From: an uncultured Pelagibacteraceae bacterium
GTDB taxonomy: Bacteria; Pseudomonadota; Alphaproteobacteria; Pelagibacterales; Pelagibacteraceae
Length of the DNA stretch: 64,000 bases
Direction: 5' to 3'
NCBI GenBank assembly: GCA_902613915.1
Contig: CACMJB010000002.1
Span: forward strand, 72,001-136,000
Part shown: positions 10,729 through 20,428 of the stretch, in pieces
Numbering within the stretch: the first letter of the stretch is position 1
Layout of the letters: every line of letters begins with the position of its first letter
The notes under the pieces: generated by a model
What the model was told of the DNA's origin: nothing
Seen by the model: the letters and a program-made list of their open reading frames with translations, nothing else
The model's database searches: none
Program-made: the position numbers and the translations under genes

Positions 10729-13700
10729 TTAACTTGCTTTCTTAACGCTATTTTTTAAGCTTATAGGATTTTTTAATTTATCTAACATCTCAATAGGGCA
10801 AATTTGTTTAAAATTATTAAGTTCATCTTTGAAATTATCCAATATGCTTTTTCCTATTTTCGAGTTTGTTTCTTTGACAAATGTATTCAAGCTATCTTTT
10901 AAAAAAGACTTCCAGTAATCTGTTTCAATTTCTTGCCAAATTATTGAAGTTGGATTAACAAAATTTTCAAAGGTATTTTTTTTATCATAAACAAAGGCCA
11001 TTCCCCCTGTCATACCTGCTCCAAAATTATCACCTACTTCTCCTAATATTATGGCTGTTCCTCCTGTCATGTATTCACACCCATGAGCTCCACATCCTTC
11101 TACTACTGAAAAGCTTCCAGAGTTTCTAACTGCAAATCTCTCTCCAGCTTGTCCTGATGCAAATAACTTTCCTGACGTTGCTCCATAAAGAACTGTATTT
11201 CCAATAATTGTATTTTCATAAGAAACTAAAGAACTCTTAGAAGAAGGATATACAACGATAGTCCCTCCAGACAATCCTTTCCCGACGTAATCATTGCAAT
11301 CACCTTCGACTGTAAGTTTAATCCCTTTAGTTAAAAAAGCGCCAAGAGACTGTCCTGCGGATCCCTCTAATTTTATATGAACTGTATTTTCTTCTAATTT
11401 GTTGTTGCCAAATTTTTCATATATATGATGAGATAACCTTGTTCCAACAGATCTTGATGTATTTTCAATTTCGTAATTGAATTCGTTATCTGACTCAGGC
11501 TTAATTTTATCTTTTATATCAGACCAAATCTTTTCATCTAAAGTGTCTGGAACTTTATTAATATTTTTATCTTTACAGTATCGTAGATTTTCACCTGGGT
11601 CTGCTTGAACTAATAAAGGATTTAAATCTAAATCATCTAAATTTGATGCGCCCTTGTTTACTTGATTTAATAAATCTGTTCTTCCGATAATTTCATTAAT
11701 TGACTTAAAACCTAGAGAAGCAAGAATTTCTCTAACTTCAGTTGCAGCAAATTTAAATAGATTTACAACTTTCTCCGGTGTACCTGTAAATTTTTCACGT
11801 AAAGCTTCGTCCTGGCTACAAACTCCAACTGGACATGTATTTGAATGACATTGCCTTACCATGATACATCCCATCGCAACTAAGGAGGATGTTCCCATAC
11901 CATATTCTTCAGCTCCCATCATTGCGGCCATCACAATATCTCGACCAGTTTTAAGTCCGCCATCGGTTCTTAAAGTAACGTTATGTCTTAAATTATTTAA
12001 GGTAAGAATTTGATTTGCTTCTGTTAAACCCATCTCCCAAGGTATGCCTGCATATTTAATACTAGTTTGAGGACTAGCCCCAGTTCCGCCTGAATGACCC
12101 GAAATTAAAATGATATCAGCTTTTGCCTTAGCAACTCCTGCTGCTATTGTTCCTATTCCAGTTGATGCAACTAATTTAACTCCTACTCTTGCGCCAGGAT
12201 TAATTTGTTTTAAATCATAAATTAATTGGGCCAAATCTTCTATCGAGTAAATATCATGGTGTGGTGGTGGAGATATTAAAGTAACTCCTGGCGTCGAATG
12301 TCTTAGTCTTGCTATTTCTTCTGTAACTTTAAAACCTGGAAGCTGCCCTCCTTCACCTGGCTTTGCGCCTTGAGCAATTTTAATTTCTATTTCATTTGCA
12401 TTATTTAAATAATCAACTGTTACCCCAAACCTAGCGGATGCAATTTGTTTTACTCTTGAATTTGCACTATCTCCGTTGGATAAAGTTTTGAATCTTTTGG
12501 CATCTTCTCCGCCCTCTCCACTGCAGGATGCTCCTTTAATTCTGTTCATTCCTACTGCTAAAGTTTCATGAGCCTCTGCTGATAATGCTCCATGAGACAT
12601 GCTTCCACTGCCAAATCTTTTTAAAATCTCTTCGACTGGCTCCACTTGGTCAATGCTTATAGGTTTTCTCTTTTTTTTAAATTCTAGAAGATCTCTTAAG
12701 TTAATAGGGGGCAAGTTGTGAATTCCAGCTGAATACTTTTTATATAATTCATAAGAACCGCTGCCAACAGCGCTTTGCAACAAATGGATCAATTTACCTT
12801 GATACTGGTGATCTTCGCCGCTTTTTCTATATCTGTATAAGCCGCCGATAGGTAGGGTAAATACATTTTTAGCATTAAATTTTTTATGAAGTTCTTTAAT
12901 CTTTTTCTCAATCCCAATTATCCCTATTCCTGAAATTCTTGAGGACATACCCGGAAAATAATCTGAGACGATTGCTCTACTTAAACCCACTGCTTCAAAA
13001 TTACATCCACCTCTATAAGAGCTAATTACTGAAATTCCCATCTTTGACATAATCTTTAAAAGACCAGCATCAATTGATTTCTTAAATTTATTTACACATG
13101 TTTCAAAGTCTGATTTTCCAAATAATTTTTTTTCAAACCTTTGATAAATACTATCTATTGCCAAATAGGAATTCACAGTTGTGGCTCCAACTCCTATTAA
13201 AATTGCAAATGAATGCGTGTCCATTGCATCAGAGCACTCAACATTTAATGAACAGTAACCTCGTAAACCATGTTTTACTAAGTGAGAATGTACTGCACCT
13301 ACAATTAATATGCTTGGTATACTTGCTTTTTTGTTTGATATGTTTTTATCAGATAAAACCAAACAAGTACTTCCTTCTCTAACAGCTGTTTCTGCTTCCT
13401 CCCTGATTAGCTCAATTCTTTCTTTAAGAGATTTTTCAATATCAAAAGTACAGTCTATAATTTTTACTTTTTTTGCAAAAAATTTTTTAAATTTTTTAAA
13501 CTGTGAGTTAGTGAGTACTGGACTATCTAGAACATAAATATTTTCTTCTGTAAGATTATCAAAATCTAAAATATTACCCAGGTTTCCAAATCTTGTTTTC
13601 AAACTCATTACTTTATTTTCTCTCAATGAATCTATTGGAGGATTGGTTACCTGGCTAAAGTTTTGCCTAAAATAGTGTGACACAGGTCTAAAATGACTGG

Positions 13701-15225
13701 ATAAAACTGCAACAGGTGTATCATCACCCATTGAACCTGATGCTTCTTTTCCCTCTTCTGCCATTGGATGAAGAATCAACTCTAAGTCCTCTATACTTAT
13801 TCCTGATAAAAATTGTCTTTTCCTTAAATCCTCACCTAAGAAATTTGGCTTTTCTCCACCAAATGAAATCTTTTTTTCTAAATCAATAATTTGTTTATTG
13901 TATTTTTTATAATCTTTTGCCAAAAGGTCTTTAATTTCTTTATCTTTGAATAGTTTTCCTTTTTTTAAATCGATTGCAATGATTTGGCCTGGACCAAGTT
14001 TTCCTTTTTCAATAATCTTATCTTCTGGAATTTTAATCATACCAGTTTCTGAACCTGCAAAAAATAAATCATCAGAGGTAATTGAATACCTAAGTGGCCT
14101 TAACCCATTTCTATCTGAAGAGGCCAAAACCCACTTGGCGTCAGTCGCACAAATAGCAGCCGGACCATCCCAGGGTTCTATCGTGCTGTTAAGGAAATTA
14201 AATAAGTCTTGGTGATTTTTTGGAACTGTTTTACTTCTCTTTGACCATGAGTCAGGTATCATCATCAATTTAATTAATGGCGCTAGTTTTCCAGAGTGAG
14301 TCAAAAGTTCAAATACATTATCAAGTGCGCCTGAGTCAGAAGAACTTCGAATAACTGGCTTTAAATTTTTAACATCTTTAAAAAGTGGGCTAGACATGTC
14401 TTGCTCATGAATTTTCATCCAGTTTATATTTCCTTTAACTGTATTTATTTCACCATTGTGCGCTAAAGTTCTAAAAGGTTGAGCTAAATCCCAGCTAGGA
14501 AAAGTATTGGTAGAGTATCTTTGGTGAAAAATTGCAAATCTTGAAGTTAGTTTTTCATCATTAAGGTCTGGATAAAACTCAGATAACATTTCAGCTAAAA
14601 ACATACCTTTATAAACAATAGACCTTGAGCTGAATGAACAGATGTAGAAGTCTTTTATTTGTTTATCCCTAGCAACTTTTTCAATTTTTTTTCTTGTCTC
14701 AAACAAATCTCTCTCAAGATCATTGGTTTGTAGTGTTTCATTTTTTTTAAACATCACTTGGGCAATTTCTGGACGATTTTGATCAGCTGTTTTACCTAAT
14801 ACACTTGGGTTTATTGGCACCTGTCTCCACCCATAAATATAATAATTTTCATCTAAGAGAGCTGACTCGATAATCTCTCTACATTTTTCTTGTTCAGAAT
14901 AATCTGTTCTTGGAAGAAAAACCATTCCTACGCAAATTCTTTTACTTTCATCAAGAGTGTGTCCAGTTGCTGATATTTTTTCTTTAAAAAAATCAGGCGC
15001 TATTTCTATTTGAATTCCTGCTCCATCGCCAGATTTTCCATCTGCGTCTACAGCACCTCTATGCCAAATAGCTTTTAATGCCTCGATCCCATAATCAACA
15101 ATTTTTCTAGATTTTTTCCCATTCGTAGATGCAATCAATCCAACACCGCATGCATCATGTTCCATATCAGGAGAATAATTAAAACTTTTTTCTAAAATTT
15201 TTTTATTTTTTTGGTAATTCTTCAT
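10729..15225 (-). CDS. gltB: Glutamate synthase (NADPH) large subunit
   Basis: The GOGAT alpha subunit transfers the glutamine amide to 2-oxoglutarate, giving two glutamates. It has 1498 residues, normal length. A 25-residue propeptide precedes the nucleophile Cys26 in EHDACGVGLIA, which becomes the N-terminus after cleavage. The glutaminase domain spans about 26-430, the central domain follows, then the FMN-binding synthase domain (HSGGTGASPQTSIKYAGIP). The 3Fe-4S cysteines are in CIMVRQCHSNTCPVGVC, and the GXGXG beta-helix domain is near 1260-1450. It starts five bases after the gltD stop. Together they form the ammonium-assimilation enzyme. Confidence 0.97.
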   Translation of the reverse strand: MKNYQKNKKILEKSFNYSPDMEHDACGVGLIASTNGKKSRKIVDYGIEALKAIWHRGAVDADGKSGDGAGIQIEIAPDFFKEKISATGHTLDESKRICVGMVFLPRTDYSEQEKCREIIESALLDENYYIYGWRQVPINPSVLGKTADQNRPEIAQVMFKKNETLQTNDLERDLFETRKKIEKVARDKQIKDFYICSFSSRSIVYKGMFLAEMLSEFYPDLNDEKLTSRFAIFHQRYSTNTFPSWDLAQPFRTLAHNGEINTVKGNINWMKIHEQDMSSPLFKDVKNLKPVIRSSSDSGALDNVFELLTHSGKLAPLIKLMMIPDSWSKRSKTVPKNHQDLFNFLNSTIEPWDGPAAICATDAKWVLASSDRNGLRPLRYSITSDDLFFAGSETGMIKIPEDKIIEKGKLGPGQIIAIDLKKGKLFKDKEIKDLLAKDYKKYNKQIIDLEKKISFGGEKPNFLGEDLRKRQFLSGISIEDLELILHPMAEEGKEASGSMGDDTPVAVLSSHFRPVSHYFRQNFSQVTNPPIDSLRENKVMSLKTRFGNLGNILDFDNLTEENIYVLDSPVLTNSQFKKFKKFFAKKVKIIDCTFDIEKSLKERIELIREEAETAVREGSTCLVLSDKNISNKKASIPSILIVGAVHSHLVKHGLRGYCSLNVECSDAMDTHSFAILIGVGATTVNSYLAIDSIYQRFEKKLFGKSDFETCVNKFKKSIDAGLLKIMSKMGISVISSYRGGCNFEAVGLSRAIVSDYFPGMSSRISGIGIIGIEKKIKELHKKFNAKNVFTLPIGGLYRYRKSGEDHQYQGKLIHLLQSAVGSGSYELYKKYSAGIHNLPPINLRDLLEFKKKRKPISIDQVEPVEEILKRFGSGSMSHGALSAEAHETLAVGMNRIKGASCSGEGGEDAKRFKTLSNGDSANSRVKQIASARFGVTVDYLNNANEIEIKIAQGAKPGEGGQLPGFKVTEEIARLRHSTPGVTLISPPPHHDIYSIEDLAQLIYDLKQINPGARVGVKLVASTGIGTIAAGVAKAKADIILISGHSGGTGASPQTSIKYAGIPWEMGLTEANQILTLNNLRHNVTLRTDGGLKTGRDIVMAAMMGAEEYGMGTSSLVAMGCIMVRQCHSNTCPVGVCSQDEALREKFTGTPEKVVNLFKFAATEVREILASLGFKSINEIIGRTDLLNQVNKGASNLDDLDLNPLLVQADPGENLRYCKDKNINKVPDTLDEKIWSDIKDKIKPESDNEFNYEIENTSRSVGTRLSHHIYEKFGNNKLEENTVHIKLEGSAGQSLGAFLTKGIKLTVEGDCNDYVGKGLSGGTIVVYPSSKSSLVSYENTIIGNTVLYGATSGKLFASGQAGERFAVRNSGSFSVVEGCGAHGCEYMTGGTAIILGEVGDNFGAGMTGGMAFVYDKKNTFENFVNPTSIIWQEIETDYWKSFLKDSLNTFVKETNSKIGKSILDNFKDELNNFKQICPIEMLDKLKNPISLKNSVKKAS

Positions 15226-15230
15226 AACAA

Positions 15231-16676
15231 TTATGCTGCCACTTCTGACGTATTTTTATTTGCTTTTAATTTTAAATATTTTTCAATTTGTGTAGCAGCG
15301 TCACGGCCATCTCTGATCGCCCAAACTACAAGTGAAGCTCCTCTTACAATATCACCTGCAGCAAATACTCCATCCAAATTTGTTTGCATAGATTTCAAAT
15401 CGATCTTTAAAGTACCCCATTGCGATACAACTAATTCTTTAGCGTTAAAAAGTTGAGGTAGATTTTCTGGGTCAAATCCTAAAGATTTGATTACAAGATC
15501 TGCAGGGATCTTATATTCTGATCCTTTGTCAACTTCAGGTCTTCTCCTGCCTGATGAGTCTGGTTCGCCTAATTTCATTTTATTTACTTCAACTGCCTCA
15601 ACTTTATTTGTTCCAATAAAACTTTTAGGACTTGTTAACCAAACAAATTCTACTCCTTCTTCTATCGCATTTCCTACTTCTCTTGCTGATCCTGGCATAT
15701 TTTCCCGATCACGTCTGTATATACATTTTACTGATTTAGCTTTTTGTCTTATCGATGTTCTCACACAGTCCATAGCAGTATCTCCACCACCAATTACAAC
15801 AACATTTTTTCCTTCTGCGTTCAAAGTGCCATCATCAAATAATTTAACTTTGTCGCCCAAACCTTTTCTGTTAGAAGCAGTCAAAAAATCCATTGCTGGA
15901 AAAATATTTTGAAGATTATGACCGGGTATACTAATTTCTCTTGCTTTATAAACTCCAGTTGAAATTAGTATTGCATCATGTTTTTCTCTGAGTTCGTATA
16001 ATGTTTTATCTTTTCCGACCTCAAAATTTTGAACAAACTTTATGCCAGTTTCTTTAAGTAACTTTGTTCTTCTCTCAACAACAAATTTTTCTAATTTAAA
16101 ATTTGGAATTCCATAAATTAAAAGACCACCTGGCCTATCATATCTATCGTAAATTGTTACTTGATAACCTGATTTTCTTAATTCTTCTGCACAAGCCATC
16201 CCAGCAGGACCTGCTCCAATAATTCCTATTGATTGTTTAAGCTCTTTTTTAACTTTAAAAGGTTTGACCCAGCCTTTATCCCAAGCTGTGTCGGTTATAT
16301 ATTTTTCTATAGAACCTATTGTTACAGTTCCATGTCCTGATTGTTCAATTACACAATTCCCTTCACAAAGTCTGTCTTGAGGACAAATTCTTCCACATAC
16401 CTCTGGCATATTATTAGTGCTTTGTGATAATTCGTAAGCTTCTTTAAGTCTGCCCTCAGCTGTAAGTTTGAGCCAGTCAGGTATATTATTTCCAAGAGGG
16501 CAATGTATCTGACAAAACGGGACACCACATTGTGAGCATCTGCTAGATTGTTCAGTTGCTTTGTTTTTTATGTAATCTTTGTAGATCTCGTTAAAGTCAT
16601 CTTTTCTTTTACCTGTCTCTCTTTTTTCAGGTGTCTCTTGTTTAAGATCTACAAACTGTAGCATTTTTTTTGTCAT
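15231..16676 (-). CDS. gltD: Glutamate synthase (NADPH) small subunit
   Basis: This beta subunit feeds electrons from NADPH through FAD and 4Fe-4S clusters to GltB. I prefer the ATG at 16674-16676 (481 residues, MTKKMLQFVDLKQ), the usual family start. An upstream in-frame ATG at 16704-16706 would add ten residues, MINLYYFRQT. The cluster cysteines are in CSQCGVPFCQIHCPLGN and CGRICPQDRLCEGNC. The FAD loop is GIIGAGPAGMACAEEL, the NADPH loop is VVIGGGDTAMDC, and the C-terminal FAD motif is GVFAAGDIVRGASLVV. It is the first gene of the gltDB operon. Confidence 0.96.
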   Translation of the reverse strand: MTKKMLQFVDLKQETPEKRETGKRKDDFNEIYKDYIKNKATEQSSRCSQCGVPFCQIHCPLGNNIPDWLKLTAEGRLKEAYELSQSTNNMPEVCGRICPQDRLCEGNCVIEQSGHGTVTIGSIEKYITDTAWDKGWVKPFKVKKELKQSIGIIGAGPAGMACAEELRKSGYQVTIYDRYDRPGGLLIYGIPNFKLEKFVVERRTKLLKETGIKFVQNFEVGKDKTLYELREKHDAILISTGVYKAREISIPGHNLQNIFPAMDFLTASNRKGLGDKVKLFDDGTLNAEGKNVVVIGGGDTAMDCVRTSIRQKAKSVKCIYRRDRENMPGSAREVGNAIEEGVEFVWLTSPKSFIGTNKVEAVEVNKMKLGEPDSSGRRRPEVDKGSEYKIPADLVIKSLGFDPENLPQLFNAKELVVSQWGTLKIDLKSMQTNLDGVFAAGDIVRGASLVVWAIRDGRDAATQIEKYLKLKANKNTSEVAA

Positions 16677-16776
16677 AGTTTGCCTAAAATAGTAAAGATT
16701 TATCATAATGATAGCTTTTTAAGGTCAATAGTAGTTACCTATATTCTAAATGTCTCAAAAAATTAATGTCATTCTT

Positions 16777-16793
16777 TGCATACCTGATATGCA
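16777..16793. promoter_or_regulatory. 17-bp palindrome between gltD and uppP
   Basis: TGCATA and TATGCA flank a 5-base centre in the 134-base divergent gap between gltD (minus) and uppP (plus). The shape fits an operator for a dimeric regulator, but no regulator is known to me for this site, and AT-rich DNA makes 6-base arms possible by chance. Confidence 0.25.
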
Positions 16794-16840
16794 TTTAAAA
16801 TTGCCAATAAAAAAACAACCTTTAATTTTATTTTTTATAA

Positions 16841-17599
16841 ATGATTGAAATAATTATTCTATCTTTTGTCCAGGGAGTCGCAGAGTTTATACCTGTAAGC
16901 TCATCATCTCACTTAATCTTAATGTCAAATCTTCTTAATTTCGAAAATCAAAGTCTTTCGATTGATGTAAGTTTACATATAGGTTCATTGCTTGCTGTAC
17001 TTGTATATTTTTATAAAGACATAATAAGTTTTGTTGAAAATAAAATTTTATTTTTTAAAATTTTTATTTCCTCACTACCAGTAGTGATCGTCGGTATTCT
17101 TTTTGTTGAAACAGGGATTATTGACCAAATTAGAAATATCAAAATAATAGCATGGACAACTTTAATATTTGGTTTTTTACTTTATTTTAGTGATAAATTT
17201 AAATTAGAAAAAAATTTGGAAAAAAACTTTTCCTACAAATCGGCAATTTTTATTGGATTGTTTCAAATTTTATCTTTAGTACCAGGCGTTAGCAGATCAG
17301 GTATCGCCATAACGGCAGCCAGACTTCTTAACTTTAAAAGAGTAGATGCAGCGAAGATTTCTTTTTTTCTTTCAATTCCTATTTTAAGTGCCGTATCTTT
17401 TTTTGGTTTAAAAAATTTGATTTTATCAGAAAATATTAACTTTGCTAAAATAAACCTTATTTCAATATTTCTTTCATTTATATTTTCTCTTATAACAATT
17501 AAATATTTTTTAAGTTATATCGTGAAATTTAATTTAAATGTTTTTGTGTATTATAGAATTTTTTTAGCTTTAATTTTGTTTATAATTGCTTATCTATAA
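16841..17599 (+). CDS. uppP: Undecaprenyl-diphosphatase (UppP/BacA)
   Basis: This integral inner-membrane enzyme dephosphorylates undecaprenyl pyrophosphate, recycling the lipid carrier for peptidoglycan and glycan export. The 252 residues contain the two signature motifs: the E-rich/Ser motif VQGVAEFIPVSSSSHL (residues 9-24) and LSLVPGVSRSGIAITAARLL (about 146-165). Several hydrophobic helices cover the rest. The start ATG has no spacer-type Shine-Dalgarno sequence. It stands near the O-antigen ligase-like gene, consistent with envelope glycan assembly, but a minus-strand tRNA lies between them. Confidence 0.95.
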   Translation: MIEIIILSFVQGVAEFIPVSSSSHLILMSNLLNFENQSLSIDVSLHIGSLLAVLVYFYKDIISFVENKILFFKIFISSLPVVIVGILFVETGIIDQIRNIKIIAWTTLIFGFLLYFSDKFKLEKNLEKNFSYKSAIFIGLFQILSLVPGVSRSGIAITAARLLNFKRVDAAKISFFLSIPILSAVSFFGLKNLILSENINFAKINLISIFLSFIFSLITIKYFLSYIVKFNLNVFVYYRIFLALILFIIAYL

Positions 17600-17689
17600 T
17601 ATAAAAGTAAGCGCTAATAAAATTAGTATTATAATAAGAAAAAAATATATTACAGATTTTTGTAAGGATAAATTTAATAAAAATTTCAT
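17594..17689 (-). CDS. Possible 31-residue single-span membrane peptide
   Basis: Reading the minus strand gives MKFLLNLSLQ KSVIYFFLII followed by ILILLALTFIL and TAG. It would be a very short hydrophobic peptide with one transmembrane segment after a Lys residue. It lies just downstream of tRNA-Arg on the same strand, and its stop overlaps the uppP stop region by six bases. There is no clear Shine-Dalgarno sequence. T-rich DNA read on one strand easily gives hydrophobic codons, so it may be chance. I cannot recognise a family. Confidence 0.25.
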   Translation of the reverse strand: MKFLLNLSLQKSVIYFFLIIILILLALTFIL

Positions 17690-17732
17690 AAAGGTATATT
17701 TAATAATATTGCAAAAAAAATCAAACTATAAT

Positions 17733-17809
17733 TGGTGCGCCTGCTAGGATTTGAACCCAGAACCTCCTGGTCCGTAGCCAAGCGCTCTATCCAGTTGAGC
17801 TACAGGCGC
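17733..17809 (-). tRNA. tRNA-Arg (anticodon ACG)
   Basis: The minus strand folds as a 77-base cloverleaf: acceptor GCGCCTG/CAGGCGC, D arm with GCTC/GAGC, an anticodon stem CTTGG/CCAGG with loop CTACGGA (anticodon ACG), T arm with loop TTCAAAT, discriminator A, and a genome-encoded CCA at 17733-17735. The ACG anticodon implies wobble A34-to-I editing by TadA to read CGU/CGC/CGA. Confidence 0.97.
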
Positions 17810-17870
17810 AATAAATCAAAATTTATATAAATAAATTTGAATTATAGTAATTTATAATTAATAATAAACC

Positions 17871-19208
17871 ATGCAAATAAATTTTAAAAAATATTACCAA
17901 AATTTAAATTTTGTAAGTTTTTTATTTATGATTTTGCCAATAAGTTTTATAATTGGAAATTTAGCAATAAATATCAATATTATATTATTAATTCTATACA
18001 TCTTTTTATATTATAAAACACAAACCTTTAAAATTGATCTAAGTTTTTTAGACAAACTGATAATTCTATATTTTTCTTACTGTTTGTTTGTGGGTGTTTT
18101 TAATTTTTTTGGTGATTATATTTCTTACGGTACTTATCATCACTCTTATATTGCCAAAACCTTTTTATATTTACGATTTCTTTTATTGTATTTTGCTATC
18201 AAATTTATAATGTATAAAAATCTTTTAAATATAAAATATTTTATCATTGTAGCTTCCTTATGCTCAATTTTTGTATGCCTCGACTTAACTATTCAATTTA
18301 TTTATGGAAAAGATATATTTGGATATACATCAATTGATCCTAGAAGACATGGTGGTCCATTTGGTGATGAATTAATTGCTGGTTCTTATATTCAAAGATT
18401 TTCAATTTTTGTTTTTTTTCTTTTTATCATTTATCCAAAAAACAAAATTTCCTCTAAAAGTTTAAAAATTTCTCTGAGTCTTTTCTTGTTTTTTTTAATA
18501 TTTCTTGGATTAATTATTTCTGGAAATAGAGTTCCAATGTTTTTATTTTTTCTTTTGTTTTTTATCTCTTTTGCAATAATAAAAGAAACAAGAAAATATT
18601 TAATTCCAAGCTTTTTTATATTAATCACTTCACTTTATACATTTATTAATATTAACCAAAATATAAAGCATCATTTAGGTCATTTTAATAATCAATTAGT
18701 CCAATTTAAAGAATTTTTTTTAACAATAGTAATCAAAGAAAAAGAAAGTATTATCATAGCTGAAGATTATGTTGCAGAAATAAATAATAAAAAAATTCAA
18801 ATACCTAATATTTACATTAAAGAGTTTTATTCTGGATACAATTCATGGAAAAGGAATATTTTTTTTGGTGGTGGCATCAAATCATTTAAAATTAATTGTC
18901 CAAGATCTGGTAACATAAATTGTCCATCCCACCCGCATAATTATTATTTAGAAATTTTGTCTGAATTAGGTTTAATTGGTGCAATTTTAATTATAACAAT
19001 TTTTTTTACTATTTTTAAAAAAATTTTAACAAAAAATCTGATTAATAAACAAAAAATAATTATTCCATTCTTTTGTCTCATATTAATTGAACTTTTTCCT
19101 TTAAGAACTACTGGAAGTTTTTTTACAACTGGTAATGCAACATATTTTTTTTTGATTTTAAGTATAACAATTAGTCTAGTTTATTTTAGAAAAGATAAAT
19201 TAAATTGA
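17871..19208 (+). CDS. O-antigen ligase/polymerase-like membrane protein
   Basis: A 445-residue polytopic membrane protein of the Wzy/WaaL class, which polymerises glycans or joins them to lipid A-core in the periplasm. About ten or more hydrophobic segments are visible. The Wzy_C-type signatures are LIISGNRVPMFLFF (about residues 214-227) and a large periplasmic loop ending in CPSHPHNYYLEILSELGLIG, where the conserved His of this family lies. The protein cannot be sorted into ligase or polymerase by sequence alone. It starts 61 bases after tRNA-Arg on the opposite strand. Confidence 0.85.
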   Translation: MQINFKKYYQNLNFVSFLFMILPISFIIGNLAININIILLILYIFLYYKTQTFKIDLSFLDKLIILYFSYCLFVGVFNFFGDYISYGTYHHSYIAKTFLYLRFLLLYFAIKFIMYKNLLNIKYFIIVASLCSIFVCLDLTIQFIYGKDIFGYTSIDPRRHGGPFGDELIAGSYIQRFSIFVFFLFIIYPKNKISSKSLKISLSLFLFFLIFLGLIISGNRVPMFLFFLLFFISFAIIKETRKYLIPSFFILITSLYTFININQNIKHHLGHFNNQLVQFKEFFLTIVIKEKESIIIAEDYVAEINNKKIQIPNIYIKEFYSGYNSWKRNIFFGGGIKSFKINCPRSGNINCPSHPHNYYLEILSELGLIGAILIITIFFTIFKKILTKNLINKQKIIIPFFCLILIELFPLRTTGSFFTTGNATYFFLILSITISLVYFRKDKLN

Positions 19209-19238
19209 TATTATATTATATGGGTGTAGTTTAATGAT

Positions 19239-20417
19239 ATGAGTGAAATAAATGTTGTAATAACTGCTGCAAAAAGAACAGCTGTGGGATCCTTAAATAA
19301 GTCATTAAAAAACGTAAAGGCTGAAGATTTAGGTTCATCAGTTATTACAAGTGTCATCAATGACTCAAAATTAAAAAGCAACGACCCTGATGAAATTATT
19401 ATGGGACAAGTTTTAACTGGTGGTAGTGGTCAAAATCCTGCTAGGCAAGCAGCGATGAGATCAGGAATACCAAAAGAAAAACCTGCGTTTGTTGTTAATC
19501 AAGTTTGTGGTTCTGGTATTAGATCAATTGCATCTGGTTTTCAAAGTATTAGATCAGGTGACTCGAAAATCTTAATTGCTGGTGGTCAAGAAAATATGTC
19601 CTTAGCACCACACGCAATTCACCTAAGGGATGGAAAAAAATTAGGTGACATTGAATTGGTTGATACAATGATTAAAGACGGATTGTGGGATGCTTTTCAT
19701 GGCTATCATATGGGTATAACAGCTGAAAATGTTGCAGAAAAATTTCAAATTACTAGAGAAGCGCAAGATAAATTTTCACTTAAGTCACAAGAAAAAGCAT
19801 TACAGGCACAAAAAGAAGATAAGTTTAAAAATGAAATTATTAATTTAAAAATCAAATCTAATAATAGTGAAATTAATTTCAACAAAGATGAGCATCCAAG
19901 GGAAGGAATAAACTTGGATAAATTATCAAGATTGAAACCAGCGTTTAAAAAAGATGGTACAGTTACTGCAGGAAATGCCTCTGGTATAAATGATGGGGCT
20001 GCAGCTGTAGCTTTAATGGTGGCAGATGAAGCAGAAAAAAGAAACTTAAAGAAACTTGTATCTATAAAGTCTTGGGCTAGTTGTGGTGTCGAGCCAGCTT
20101 TAATGGGAACTGGTCCTATACCTTCAACAAAAAAAGCCTTAGACCTCGCTGGCTGGAGCGTAAAGGATGTTGATCTTTTTGAAATTAATGAAGCTTTTGC
20201 GGCTCAAAGTATAGCTGTGATAAAAACACTCTCTATTCCTGAGGAAAAAGTAAATGTAAACGGAGGAGCAATAGCTTTAGGGCATCCCATTGGTGCTTCA
20301 GGAACTAGAATAATTGTTACACTTATTCATGAAATGATTAAGCGTGATGTAAAAAAAGGTTTAGCAACACTTTGTATTGGTGGGGGTATGGGTATTGCAA
20401 TGTGTGTTGAGAGATAA
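19239..20417 (+). CDS. Acetyl-CoA C-acetyltransferase (thiolase)
   Basis: A 392-residue biosynthetic/degradative thiolase (AtoB/PhaA type) that interconverts two acetyl-CoA and acetoacetyl-CoA. The acyl-enzyme Cys is in [11 protein letters not shown] near residue 89. The catalytic His is in [15 protein letters not shown], and the second Cys is in [13 protein letters not shown] near the C-terminus. It lies next to the minus-strand acetoacetyl-CoA synthetase gene with the deacetylase gene between, suggesting that acetoacetate is converted to two acetyl-CoA. The next gene follows after 11 bases, so the two plus-strand genes are likely co-transcribed. Confidence 0.95.
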   Translation: MSEINVVITAAKRTAVGSLNKSLKNVKAEDLGSSVITSVINDSKLKSNDPDEIIMGQVLTGGSGQNPARQAAMRSGIPKEKPAFVVNQVCGSGIRSIASGFQSIRSGDSKILIAGGQENMSLAPHAIHLRDGKKLGDIELVDTMIKDGLWDAFHGYHMGITAENVAEKFQITREAQDKFSLKSQEKALQAQKEDKFKNEIINLKIKSNNSEINFNKDEHPREGINLDKLSRLKPAFKKDGTVTAGNASGINDGAAAVALMVADEAEKRNLKKLVSIKSWASCGVEPALMGTGPIPSTKKALDLAGWSVKDVDLFEINEAFAAQSIAVIKTLSIPEEKVNVNGGAIALGHPIGASGTRIIVTLIHEMIKRDVKKGLATLCIGGGMGIAMCVER

Positions 20418-20428
20418 ACAATTTTTCA

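Noticed and set aside
13098-14215. Several plus-strand frames inside gltB
   Set aside because: Antisense to a full-length, conserved glutamate synthase; composition reflects the complementary codons.
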